From Thermoplasmata archaeon (GTDB lineage Archaea > Thermoplasmatota > Thermoplasmata > RBG-16-68-12 > JAGMCJ01), in NCBI GenBank assembly GCA_023129265.1, contig JAGMCJ010000141.1:1-10112 (forward strand): a DNA stretch of 10,112 bases, written 5' to 3'. The notes below the pieces were generated by a model. The model saw only the letters and a program-made list of their open reading frames with translations. It was not told the origin of the DNA and ran no database searches. This document shows, piece after piece, positions 1 to 5,641 of this stretch. The number at the start of each line of letters is the position of its first letter. Positions within the stretch are counted from its first letter, which is position 1. Position numbers and translations under genes: made by a program.

Positions 1-130
1 GCTCCCCCTTGACCTTGACGTGAACAGCGTAATCGTGACCGTGAAGCCTCTCGCACTTCTCGGAGGTCGGGACAACGTGTGATGCGGAGAACCTGATCCG
101 GGACTTCCATCCGTCAATCTCGAGTTTCAT
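1..130 (-). CDS. queD: QueD / 6-pyruvoyl-tetrahydropterin synthase family protein, N-terminal part (cut by window edge)
   Basis: The 43 visible residues begin MKLEIDGWKSRIRFSASH and continue to CERLHGHDY. This is the N-terminal signature of the QueD/PTPS family: the SASH histidine (about residue 18) and the two histidines of HGH (30 and 32) are the expected zinc ligands, and Cys26 gives the CxxxHGH spacing of the QueD-type active site. QueD makes 6-carboxytetrahydropterin, the first dedicated intermediate of 7-deazaguanine (archaeosine) synthesis; other PTPS-family activities cannot be excluded without the C-terminal half. The ATG is preceded by GGTGA at 135-139 (4-nt spacer) and lies 14 nt after the dph2 stop, so it is probably the last visible gene of the minus-strand operon. 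The rest lies beyond base 1. Confidence 0.85.
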   Translation of the reverse strand, partial: MKLEIDGWKSRIRFSASHVVPTSEKCERLHGHDYAVHVKVKGE

Positions 131-144
131 GCCCTCACCATGTA

Positions 145-1143
145 TCAGTCGCTATTAAACATATCACTGCCGAGTATCTCATCCAGCGTGTAGTCGTCCC
201 ATTCCATGTCGCCGAGCAGTATCCTCAGCTCCGTCGGTGTCAGAATGGGTTTGTCGAACATCGCCTGGTCGTCGACCGCCACCCTCGGGCAGGCGGTGGA
301 GACGAACGCGTCGACCCCGAGTCCTAGCAGATTCTCAGGGGTGACGTAGTCAAGCAGTATCGTGACGGACTTCTTGCCCTTCTCCTGGAGGAGCTCCTCG
401 AGCGAGTTGGCAAGCTCCAGCCTGTTCTGGCCGACCTTCCTTGAGACGATCACCCCGAAGGTCTCGGCGGGCCGTGCGCTCTCCATCGCGGCGAACCTCA
501 ACCGCTTCATCTCATCGACCGCATCCTCGATGTCCCGCACCTCGTCCCGCTCCGGGTCGAGGACGACGACCTTCTTTCCCGTTGCCAGAGCGACGCCTAT
601 CGGATGGAAGTTCCCGTCGCCCACGTACAGGAACGAATCCACCTCATCCGCTACCGATCTGGCCGAGGAGAAGTTGCATCCGAGCACCTGTCCCGGGTAG
701 GACAGTCTGGAGTCGCCTTCTCCGATGACCGCCTCTACGCCCTTCGCCGCGAGGGTCTGCCTCAACCGCAGGAGCTCCGGGACGTACTGGACGCTGGAGA
801 GGAGGCCTGTCTTCTCCCCCAAGGACGGGACGGCCCTCTCGAGAAGGTCCGTGTCCGGCAGCTCCTTCTGCAGCTCCATGTAAACGACATTGTCGGACTC
901 GATGTAAACGAGCGGGGCATGACCCAGATGGAAGATCAGGTCCACGGGGGCATCGGCAACATCGCAAGCGCCGTAGCAGGGATCGCCCCAGAGATAGATC
1001 TCGGCATCCACCTTCTCCTTGAGCTCGAGGACGACATCAACAATCCTTTTCCTCAGACCGTCGGGGAACTGGATGGCGACGCTCTTGGCCTTCACGCGGG
1101 CGATCTCGTCCGCCATCTTCTGGATTTCCCAATCTCCGATCAT
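145..1143 (-). CDS. dph2: Diphthamide biosynthesis enzyme Dph2 (2-(3-amino-3-carboxypropyl)histidine synthase)
   Basis: This enzyme catalyses the first step of diphthamide formation on translation factor EF-2: a noncanonical [4Fe-4S]/SAM reaction moves a 3-amino-3-carboxypropyl group to a histidine. The 332-residue length fits archaeal Dph2. The N-terminal region reads VAIQFPDGLRKR, followed by GDPCYGACD, then GCNFSSAR in the middle and STACPRVAVDD near the C-terminus. The Cys of GAC (about 60), of GCN (about 156) and of ACPR (about 285) match the three cluster ligands known from the Pyrococcus enzyme. I chose the ATG at 1143 because it forms an ATGA overlap with the mfnA stop and has GGGAG at 1148-1152 four bases upstream; an in-frame ATG 21 bases further upstream is possible. 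Translational coupling to mfnA is likely. Confidence 0.93.
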   Translation of the reverse strand: MIGDWEIQKMADEIARVKAKSVAIQFPDGLRKRIVDVVLELKEKVDAEIYLWGDPCYGACDVADAPVDLIFHLGHAPLVYIESDNVVYMELQKELPDTDLLERAVPSLGEKTGLLSSVQYVPELLRLRQTLAAKGVEAVIGEGDSRLSYPGQVLGCNFSSARSVADEVDSFLYVGDGNFHPIGVALATGKKVVVLDPERDEVRDIEDAVDEMKRLRFAAMESARPAETFGVIVSRKVGQNRLELANSLEELLQEKGKKSVTILLDYVTPENLLGLGVDAFVSTACPRVAVDDQAMFDKPILTPTELRILLGDMEWDDYTLDEILGSDMFNSD

Positions 1144-2276
1144 ATCTCTCCCAGTTCTCGGCACGCGGTGATCATGTCCTCGATGAGGACGTCGAGGGTC
1201 TCCTCAGTCGCGTGGGGCATGACGACCAACCTCAGTGCCTCCGGGTGCTTCGTCAGGGAGAGGTGCCACCCTCTCCTCTCAAGGTGCTCTTTCACGCTGA
1301 CAGGGTCCTTGAGCCTCACCGCCAGGATGTTCGTGACCGGCTCGGTGACGAGGCTGAGTCCCATGTCGCTGACGGCTCTCGCCAGCCGCCTGGTCCGCGC
1401 CATGCAGCTCTCGACGTTCTCCCTGTATCCGTCCCTGCCCATCGACATTATCGTGGCATAGAGAGAGGGCACGCCCGCGCTCGCTCTCGTGCCCAGGACC
1501 GTGGTCTGGAACATGCTCGTGAGATAGGGCGACTCGAAGGCGATGTTCTGCAGGTCCTCCTCCTTCCTCAGCAGGAACACGCTGGACGGAATCGTGGACA
1601 TCCCCATCTTGTGACCGTCCGCGTTCATGGAGCTGAGCCCAGCATTCCTGAAGTCGAAAGCGGGAACATCGTCCAGGAACGGGAGGATGAAGCCCCCCCA
1701 TGCGGCATCGACGTGGAACCACGTCTTCTCCTCGCAGAGCCGGGACAGCTTGTCTATCGGGTCGACCAGACCGAACTCGGTCGTACCTGCTGTCGCGACT
1801 ACGGCCGCCGTGTCATCGCCGATGCGTTTCTCCACCTCGCCGACGTCCATCACGTGGTTCTCGTCCACGGCGACCTCTTTGGGTATCATCTTCAGTATGT
1901 CGCACGCCTTTCTGATCGAGAAGTGCGCATTGCGGCCGAGTATTACCTCCTTCCTTCCCGTGAGGTTGCGTGCGATCCAGAGAGCCGTGAGGTTCGCCTC
2001 AGTTCCGCCCTCCAGGACGCGGCCCGTCACGCCCTTTCCATTCAGGAGATCGGACATCATCTCAACGATCCTGCCTTCCAGCCTCCTCGTCCCTGGATAG
2101 AGGCCCGGGTTCCCCAGGTTGCTCTCGATGAACATGCCGTGCGTGTCGATCGCCACGTCCAACGGCTGGGTGCACATCGATCCGAGTATCTTACCATCCT
2201 CGAAGTGGAAGTCCTCGGAGAGGGCCTTCTCGACTTCGGATATGACATCATCGTATTCCAATCCCTTCTGCAACAT
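1140..2276 (-). CDS. mfnA: MfnA-type PLP-dependent L-tyrosine / L-aspartate decarboxylase
   Basis: Group II PLP-dependent decarboxylase of the archaeal MfnA family, 378 residues, close to the usual length. Motifs in order (numbered from the chosen start): EGGTEAN around 89-95 for phosphate binding, NAHFSIRKA with the cofactor-stacking His near 118, ATAGTTEFG around 169-177, HVDAAWGG at 188-195 with the Asp that contacts the PLP pyridine nitrogen, and NADGHKMG with the Schiff-base Lys near 223. In methanogens MfnA makes tyramine for methanofuran; homologues in other archaea decarboxylate aspartate to beta-alanine for coenzyme A. Sequence alone does not separate the two, and no other methanofuran gene lies in the window. 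The ATG at 2276 is chosen because a near-perfect GGAGGTG lies five bases upstream; the longer ORF form would start inside that site. The gene begins 2 nt after the stop of the preceding gene and overlaps dph2 by ATGA. Confidence 0.9.
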   Translation of the reverse strand: MLQKGLEYDDVISEVEKALSEDFHFEDGKILGSMCTQPLDVAIDTHGMFIESNLGNPGLYPGTRRLEGRIVEMMSDLLNGKGVTGRVLEGGTEANLTALWIARNLTGRKEVILGRNAHFSIRKACDILKMIPKEVAVDENHVMDVGEVEKRIGDDTAAVVATAGTTEFGLVDPIDKLSRLCEEKTWFHVDAAWGGFILPFLDDVPAFDFRNAGLSSMNADGHKMGMSTIPSSVFLLRKEEDLQNIAFESPYLTSMFQTTVLGTRASAGVPSLYATIMSMGRDGYRENVESCMARTRRLARAVSDMGLSLVTEPVTNILAVRLKDPVSVKEHLERRGWHLSLTKHPEALRLVVMPHATEETLDVLIEDMITACRELGEI

Positions 2277-2278
2277 CG

Positions 2279-3817
2279 TCACACCTCCTCTGCCCGCCAT
2301 AGGGACAGCGTATCCTCTACAAGTCTGTTATCGACGGCGAGTATGTCGATCCCCTTTTCCGCGCAGTATCTCCACAGCTCCGCGAGCCGCCTGCGGTCGG
2401 AGGTCCCTATCGCCACGACCAGACCGCGCTCGTGGGTCTCGTCCACGGTCGCACCGACGGCGGAGAGGGCCATGCCGAACCGCTTGTCCTGGGGAGCGTC
2501 CATCTTGTTCACGAGGTCGTCGATCGGGATGAATACGCCGTCGAACTCGCCCGCCACGTCCTTGAGGAGAAGCAGCGATGTGGGTGTACCCGCTTCCAAC
2601 CAGAACGGAAGCTCCTTTGACCGCCTAAGGCCCTTCTCCGCCGCGGACTTCACGATTTCCTCGGAGTGCGAAGCGGTGGCACCGAACATCGGCCATATGT
2701 TCTCGCCGCCCTCCTTTCGGGCACCCGCCAAAGACCCCATGTCCCTGTCGCCCACCAGGACGACGATCGGCCTCGGCCTCAGGTTCTTGGAGAGCCTGAG
2801 AAGCTCGTCCGTGACGGGCAGAGCACCCTCGGACGGAACGAGGAACAGCCCTTGGATCTCCGCTTTCTCTATGCCTTTTGGCGGGGACCTGGACATGATG
2901 AATATATTTGTCTCCCTCGTGGGGATCTGCCTCTTGACATCGACCGTCTTCTCCCTCGGCTCCGGAGCGGGCTCTGGCAGCTCCTCGGCAAGGGAGACGT
3001 TCCATACGATGAAGACCCGGTCCTTCAGGTACCAGTGGAACGTGCCGGGGCCCATCTTCCGGGTCAGTCTCTCGCCGAGCGCGGAGAGCTTCTTTAGCAG
3101 GTCTGGCGGGACCTTCGACTCCCGCCTGAGCTCCTTCTCGACGTCGACCTCCTCCATCCCCGCCTCCTCCGCGACCCACTTCCTCTCCTGCGAGAGGATC
3201 TTCCTGTCGACCACGGAGCCCTCCCCGTCGATCGTCATCGTGTCCGCTGAGCTGAGGTCCACGGGGAGCCCGAGCAGGGCCTTGACGTCGTACTTCCCCT
3301 CGCCCGCCTCTTCGACGGAGCCAGACGCGCTGTGCGGAGGGATCTCCTGGACAAGGAATGCGAGCCTGTAAGCGGCCACCTCTTTCCCTCTCCTGTAGTC
3401 CTCCTCTTCCTCTGAGAGGAACTCCACCATCGTCTTCCTGACCTCCGTCACCAGGGACGCCTTGTCCGACACGTAGGCGCCTGAGCTCTCCGATGGATAG
3501 GAAGGGCTTGGCATGACGTTGACGACGCTCGAACCGAGGCGGTCGAACGCCCTCGCGATCTCGAGCTCGACGGACCACGGGATCAGCCGCTCGGAGACAC
3601 CCTCCTTCGCGGACCGGAACTCGTCGAAGACCGGATGGCAGATGACAAAGCTCTTGGGAACGGTCGCGACCCGCCCAGCCCTCGCGAGGGTGGATATCGT
3701 GACACCGGACCGCGCCAGCTCCTCTGCGGGGAGATCATCAAAAAGGGCGACCCTTCGAGACTGCATGTGCTCAGGTAGGTGCTTTTCTGTAAAAAAGGTT
3801 GCTGGAATCAGATCCAC
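2279..3817 (-). CDS. Degenerate PEP synthase/PPDK-like protein lacking the phosphohistidine domain (probable pseudoenzyme)
   Basis: I read this as a remote, stripped-down relative of phosphoenolpyruvate synthase (PpsA). Approximate correspondences: residues 38-67 (ISTLARAG...VPKSFVI) with the family's ATP-grasp start (sLgel..aGl.VP.GFVv); 79-168 (IPWSVELEIARAFDRLG, YRRGKEVAAYRLAFLVQEI, SASGSV) with the segment holding AVRSSA and VVVQ.Mv...SGV; 189-207 (SSADTMTIDGEGSVVDRKI) with T.D.yvvd...I..R.I; 236-275 (VPPDLLKKLSALGERL, GPGTFHWYLKDRVFIVW) with the end of ATP-grasp (G.PqDIEWa...iyIvQaRP). A linker of about 25 residues then leads to a TIM-barrel-like half, 303-512, ending FDGVFIPIDDLVNK (family: fdGfSIGsNDLtQ), RGLVVAIGTS (vGiCGeap) and AEKGIDILAVDNRLV (v..GIDSiSvnPdav). 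The GGxTSHaAI phosphohistidine domain is absent, the conserved Arg of AVRSSA and the barrel Cys are missing, and length is 512 against roughly 750-800. Known: intact PpsA makes PEP from pyruvate and ATP. Inference: a noncatalytic regulatory or binding role. Start is GTG, overlapping the L10e stop by 10 nt; ATG at 3766 is the alternative. Neither has a good SD. Confidence 0.65.
   Translation of the reverse strand: MDLIPATFFTEKHLPEHMQSRRVALFDDLPAEELARSGVTISTLARAGRVATVPKSFVICHPVFDEFRSAKEGVSERLIPWSVELEIARAFDRLGSSVVNVMPSPSYPSESSGAYVSDKASLVTEVRKTMVEFLSEEEEDYRRGKEVAAYRLAFLVQEIPPHSASGSVEEAGEGKYDVKALLGLPVDLSSADTMTIDGEGSVVDRKILSQERKWVAEEAGMEEVDVEKELRRESKVPPDLLKKLSALGERLTRKMGPGTFHWYLKDRVFIVWNVSLAEELPEPAPEPREKTVDVKRQIPTRETNIFIMSRSPPKGIEKAEIQGLFLVPSEGALPVTDELLRLSKNLRPRPIVVLVGDRDMGSLAGARKEGGENIWPMFGATASHSEEIVKSAAEKGLRRSKELPFWLEAGTPTSLLLLKDVAGEFDGVFIPIDDLVNKMDAPQDKRFGMALSAVGATVDETHERGLVVAIGTSDRRRLAELWRYCAEKGIDILAVDNRLVEDTLSLWRAEEV
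2282..2288 (-). promoter_or_regulatory. Shine-Dalgarno site that fixes the mfnA start
   Basis: On the minus strand the bases read GGAGGTG, ending five bases before the ATG at 2276. The site lies inside the last codons of the upstream gene (EEV-stop), so translation of the two genes is probably coupled. Confidence 0.75.
3791..3796 (-). terminator. Six-T tract just after rpl10e: possible partial terminator or weak TATA
   Basis: The minus strand reads CCTTTTTTACAG 11 nt after the L10e stop codon. Archaeal RNA polymerase terminates at T-runs, so this could reduce read-through from the ribosomal gene into the next gene. It also lies about 27 bp upstream of the alternative ATG at 3766, the distance expected of a TATA element for a leaderless transcript. 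The sequence does not decide between these. Confidence 0.3.
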
Positions 3818-4323
3818 TTCTTCTCGTCCTCGGTGATCCGAATCCTTATCGGGGTCGGGAGCTTCGCGCCCGCCTTTCTCAGGGCCTCTTTCGCAGCGGG
3901 GATGTTCGAGTGCTCGACCTTGAGCGTTATGAGGGCCTGACCCCTCTTCACCCTGGCCGCGGTCCCGATGGCCTTCCCGAACGCATGCCTCATCCCCTCG
4001 GATATCCTGTCCGCACCGGCGCCTTGGGCAATCTTGTTCTCCCTGAGCACGTTGTGCGGGTATATCCTTATCTTGAGGTGGTATTCCCTTCCCGCGTGCT
4101 TCTGGATGTACCTGTTCGCGGTGACGCGGGCGGCCTCAAGGGCCAGGTGCCTTATCTGGCACGCCTCCTTCGCTATGAGGGTCACGGAAACCGGGAAGTC
4201 CTTGTCCCTGCTGCCCACGTCGAACTGGACGATCCTGAGGGCGGGGATTCCGCCTATGTACTTCTTGCGGGTGTAGGATTGGCCCCGTATGGGCGTGTAC
4301 ATCCTCGCTGGTTTCCTGGGCAT
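3808..4323 (-). CDS. rpl10e: Large ribosomal subunit protein L10e (uL16 family)
   Basis: Archaeal/eukaryotic L10e, the counterpart of bacterial L16, at the 50S subunit near the tRNA-binding region. The 171-residue product begins MPRKPARMY and contains YTRKKYIGGIP, ACQIRHLALEAARVTANRY, YHLKIRIYPHNVLREN and GADRISEGMRHAFGKAIGTAARV, all typical of the family and in order; length is normal. I chose ATG 4323 because homology begins at once and the TATA-like box at 4347-4356 sits about 28 bp upstream, giving an almost leaderless mRNA. In-frame starts at 4332 (ATG) and 4335 (TTG) add only MRA or MMRA. It heads the minus-strand operon and its 3' end overlaps the GTG start of the next gene. Confidence 0.96.
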   Translation of the reverse strand: MPRKPARMYTPIRGQSYTRKKYIGGIPALRIVQFDVGSRDKDFPVSVTLIAKEACQIRHLALEAARVTANRYIQKHAGREYHLKIRIYPHNVLRENKIAQGAGADRISEGMRHAFGKAIGTAARVKRGQALITLKVEHSNIPAAKEALRKAGAKLPTPIRIRITEDEKKWI

Positions 4324-4346
4324 GGCCCTCATCAATACGTGCGAAA

Positions 4347-4356
4347 CGTATTTAAT
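4347..4356 (-). promoter_or_regulatory. TATA-box promoter of the rpl10e operon
   Basis: The minus strand reads CGAAGACATTAAATACG. TTAAATAC is a good archaeal TATA core, preceded by a purine-rich stretch that could serve as the TFB recognition element. Its centre is about 28 bp from the ATG at 4323, which fits leaderless transcription. Confidence 0.6.
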
Positions 4357-4378
4357 GTCTTCGAATCCCCGAAGGGAG

Positions 4379-4392
4379 CCTATCGCGATAGG
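4379..4392. repeat. 14-bp perfect palindrome upstream of the rpl10e promoter
   Basis: CCTATCGCGATAGG is its own reverse complement. It lies about 23 bp upstream of the rpl10e TATA box on the side away from the gene, where an archaeal activator or repressor dimer could bind. It also lies at the edge of the decayed ATPase reading frame, so it could instead be a leftover of that region. No protein is assigned. Confidence 0.4.
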
Positions 4393-4420
4393 GACACCTC
4401 ATGATTGGGATCGCGACGAG

Positions 4421-4759
4421 CTTCAGCCTATCCACCAGTCTCGACTTCCCTATGCGGGCTTCTCCTCAGATGAACAGGACGCTTCCTTACCCCTCTGCAG
4501 CCCGATTCAAGTAATCCTGCAGTTCTTTTGGGTTCTCGTCTTGACAATCGATCTCAGGCTGAGAATCAAGCTCTGATATGTACGTCTCCAACCCTCGATT
4601 GCTTCCTCCTTCCAGATGGATTGCTCTTCGAGGCAGGTTGCTCTCTCTCAGCCACCTCGTCCAAGGGCTGTTTTCCAGGCTTTGGTATGATACGCGGTCC
4701 AGGACGGTTGATATCAGTCTCCCTGGGGATGGGGCTGGGCAAGTAGCGATGTGTTGCAT
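4421..4759 (-). pseudogene. Decayed AAA_16/STAND-type P-loop ATPase fragment with two in-frame stops
   Basis: One minus-strand frame reads NPKELQDYLNRAAEG, stop, GSVLFI, stop, GEARIGKSRLVDRL. This matches the start of AAA_16/STAND ATPase domains (consensus like ELxxLxxxLxxAxxGxGxxxxIxGEAGIGKSRLVxxL), including a complete Walker A motif GEARIGKS at about 4442-4465. The TAA at 4487-4489 falls where such proteins often have Lys or Arg, and the TGA at 4466-4468 where they have Ser or Val; each is explainable by a point mutation. The recognisable part is about 4421-4555. Upstream, to an ATG at 4759, the frame stays open but I recognise nothing in it. Nothing of the domain follows Walker A, so most of the gene is lost. 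Such ATPases are often large signalling or transcription regulators. This explains most of the gap between rpl10e and vapC. Confidence 0.6.
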
Positions 4760-4778
4760 TCGGCGGGAGAGCCTATTC

Positions 4779-5174
4779 CTACCATGTCTCGACCGACAGC
4801 CCTTTGATGCGCTCGAAATGCTTCACGTTGCGGGTGATGAGTGTCTCTCCCGCTTCAGTCGTCATGACGGCAATCATGATATCAAAATCGCCCATCGGGG
4901 TGCCCGCCCGCTCCATCTCAGCTGAAATCTGACCTATTGCTGGCGCCAGGTCCATGGAGAGGCTGATGTGGCCCATATTGCTGACCAGCTCGTCGACCCT
5001 CCGTTGCTCCCTCGATGGGTTCTTCGACAGGAAGGCCCCCTTATAGAGCTCGCATGCGTTGACTACCGTGGTCTTAACGGCATCCCCCTTCCCCGCCAAC
5101 TCCTGGAGCTTCTCCAATGCATCTTGGTTCTTTCGTATCAGCCCAACGATTATATCGGTGTCAAGAACGCTCAT
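4779..5174 (-). CDS. vapC: VapC-type PIN-domain ribonuclease toxin
   Basis: A 131-residue PIN-domain protein, the toxin of a type II toxin-antitoxin pair. VapC toxins are Mg-dependent RNases that cut tRNA or rRNA when freed from VapB. Visible acidic residues: LDTDIIVGLI at the N-terminus (Asp5, Asp7), NACELYKGA (Glu42), and GDFDIMIA (Asp96, Asp98; the DxxIA form). The C-terminus LITRNVKHFERIKGL is the usual end of the domain. No key acidic residue is missing, so the toxin looks active. The ATG overlaps the vapB stop as ATGA, giving coupled translation with antitoxin first. The pair sits among broken genes, as mobile or addictive modules often do. Confidence 0.9.
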   Translation of the reverse strand: MSVLDTDIIVGLIRKNQDALEKLQELAGKGDAVKTTVVNACELYKGAFLSKNPSREQRRVDELVSNMGHISLSMDLAPAIGQISAEMERAGTPMGDFDIMIAVMTTEAGETLITRNVKHFERIKGLSVETW

Positions 5175-5404
5175 TCCAGTACTACCTCTCTGAGACGCGC
5201 CCCGTCCCGTTCCGAGTAGACGCGCTCGATGGATTCCGCGAGATTCGGGGCTGGATTCTGGCTTTCGATGTACTCGAGGAGTTTCCGAGCAGTGTGACGG
5301 TGGGCAACACGGAGGATTACGCGGGTGAACGACTCCCCATTGCGTTTCAGGTGTGCGAGTGCATCGTAGGCCTCTTCTGATATGGTAATAGTCTTGTGAG
5401 CCAT
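5171..5404 (-). CDS. vapB: VapB-type antitoxin (archaeal VAPB_antitox / DUF217 family)
   Basis: A 77-residue protein beginning MAHKTITISEEAYDALAHLK, followed by GESFTRVILRV. The pattern KTITISEEAYxALxxLKxxGESFxxVI is typical of the archaeal VapB family that pairs with PIN toxins. The N-terminal part should bind DNA and repress its own operon; the C-terminal part, after about residue 35, should wrap and inhibit VapC. No SD is seen; a TATA-like box centred about 25 bp upstream suggests a leaderless transcript. The gene overlaps vapC by 4 nt. Confidence 0.88.
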   Translation of the reverse strand: MAHKTITISEEAYDALAHLKRNGESFTRVILRVAHRHTARKLLEYIESQNPAPNLAESIERVYSERDGARLREVVLE

Positions 5405-5423
5405 GTTTCTACTATGAGTTTAC

Positions 5424-5443
5424 GTGTATTTAAGTGTATTTAA
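5424..5443 (-). promoter_or_regulatory. Tandem 10-bp repeat containing the vapBC TATA box (likely operator)
   Basis: The plus strand carries GTGTATTTAA twice without a gap (minus strand TTAAATACAC twice). The copy nearer vapB is centred about 25 bp from the vapB ATG, as expected for the TATA box of a leaderless mRNA. A weaker third unit, ATGAGTTTAC at 5414-5423 (6 of 10 bases), continues the 10-bp period towards the gene. A period of one helical turn would suit autorepression by VapB. The isopentenyl phosphate kinase fragment begins at the end of the second unit. Confidence 0.5.
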
Positions 5444-5601
5444 TTGACAAATCAAGACTGAGAACATTCAGGACGGATAGGATGAAGATTCTCGCCCAGG
5501 GGATAGGAATGGCATGTGTGGAAATGATTCTCGTCCACGGTGCAGGCGGTTCCGTGTAGAAACGGTCGGACATCGTGGATGATGGACGATTGACAAAAGC
5601 C
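5440..5601 (+). pseudogene. Fragment of a second isopentenyl phosphate kinase gene
   Basis: In one frame from 5443 the sequence reads I-DKSRLRTFRTDRMKILAQ, then GIGMACVEMILVHGAG. It aligns without gaps to residues 13-46 of the intact kinase downstream (DKARLKTFRTDRMKVLAQ..., bases 6221-6322). By hand count 82 of 102 bases and 28 of 34 residues match between 5446 and 5547. About 11 of 20 base differences are synonymous, so both copies evolved as protein-coding before decay. The first 12 codons, with the K-L-G-G nucleotide-binding segment, are missing. The match ends at HGAG, before the catalytic His of SFGH, and TAG follows at 5557. A weak same-frame trace, VDDGRL at 5575-5592 against LEDGYL of the kinase, suggests an internal deletion, but this is uncertain. 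Nothing resembles the other 200 residues. The fragment is not functional. Confidence 0.85.
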
Positions 5602-5608
5602 AGAGTAA

Positions 5609-5617
5609 CTATAAATA
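5609..5617 (+). promoter_or_regulatory. TATA box of the acylphosphatase-like gene
   Basis: CTATAAATA lies centred about 29 bp upstream of the ATG at 5642. No SD-like site precedes that ATG, so the transcript is probably leaderless. Confidence 0.6.
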
Positions 5618-5641
5618 GCCAAATTCCGTTGAAAGTCATCA

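Noticed and set aside
1212..3371. Long plus-strand open frame (about 719 codons) opposite mfnA and the PEP-synthase-like gene
   Set aside because: Its product is rich in Arg, Ser, Pro and His with no recognisable motif. It is the antisense shadow of two GC-rich genes with clear family features on the other strand.
4466..4489. Stop read-through or recoding in the ATPase frame
   Set aside because: Two different stops (TAA and TGA) lie within 24 bases, and the domain ends soon after Walker A. No recoding element is apparent, so decay is the better explanation.
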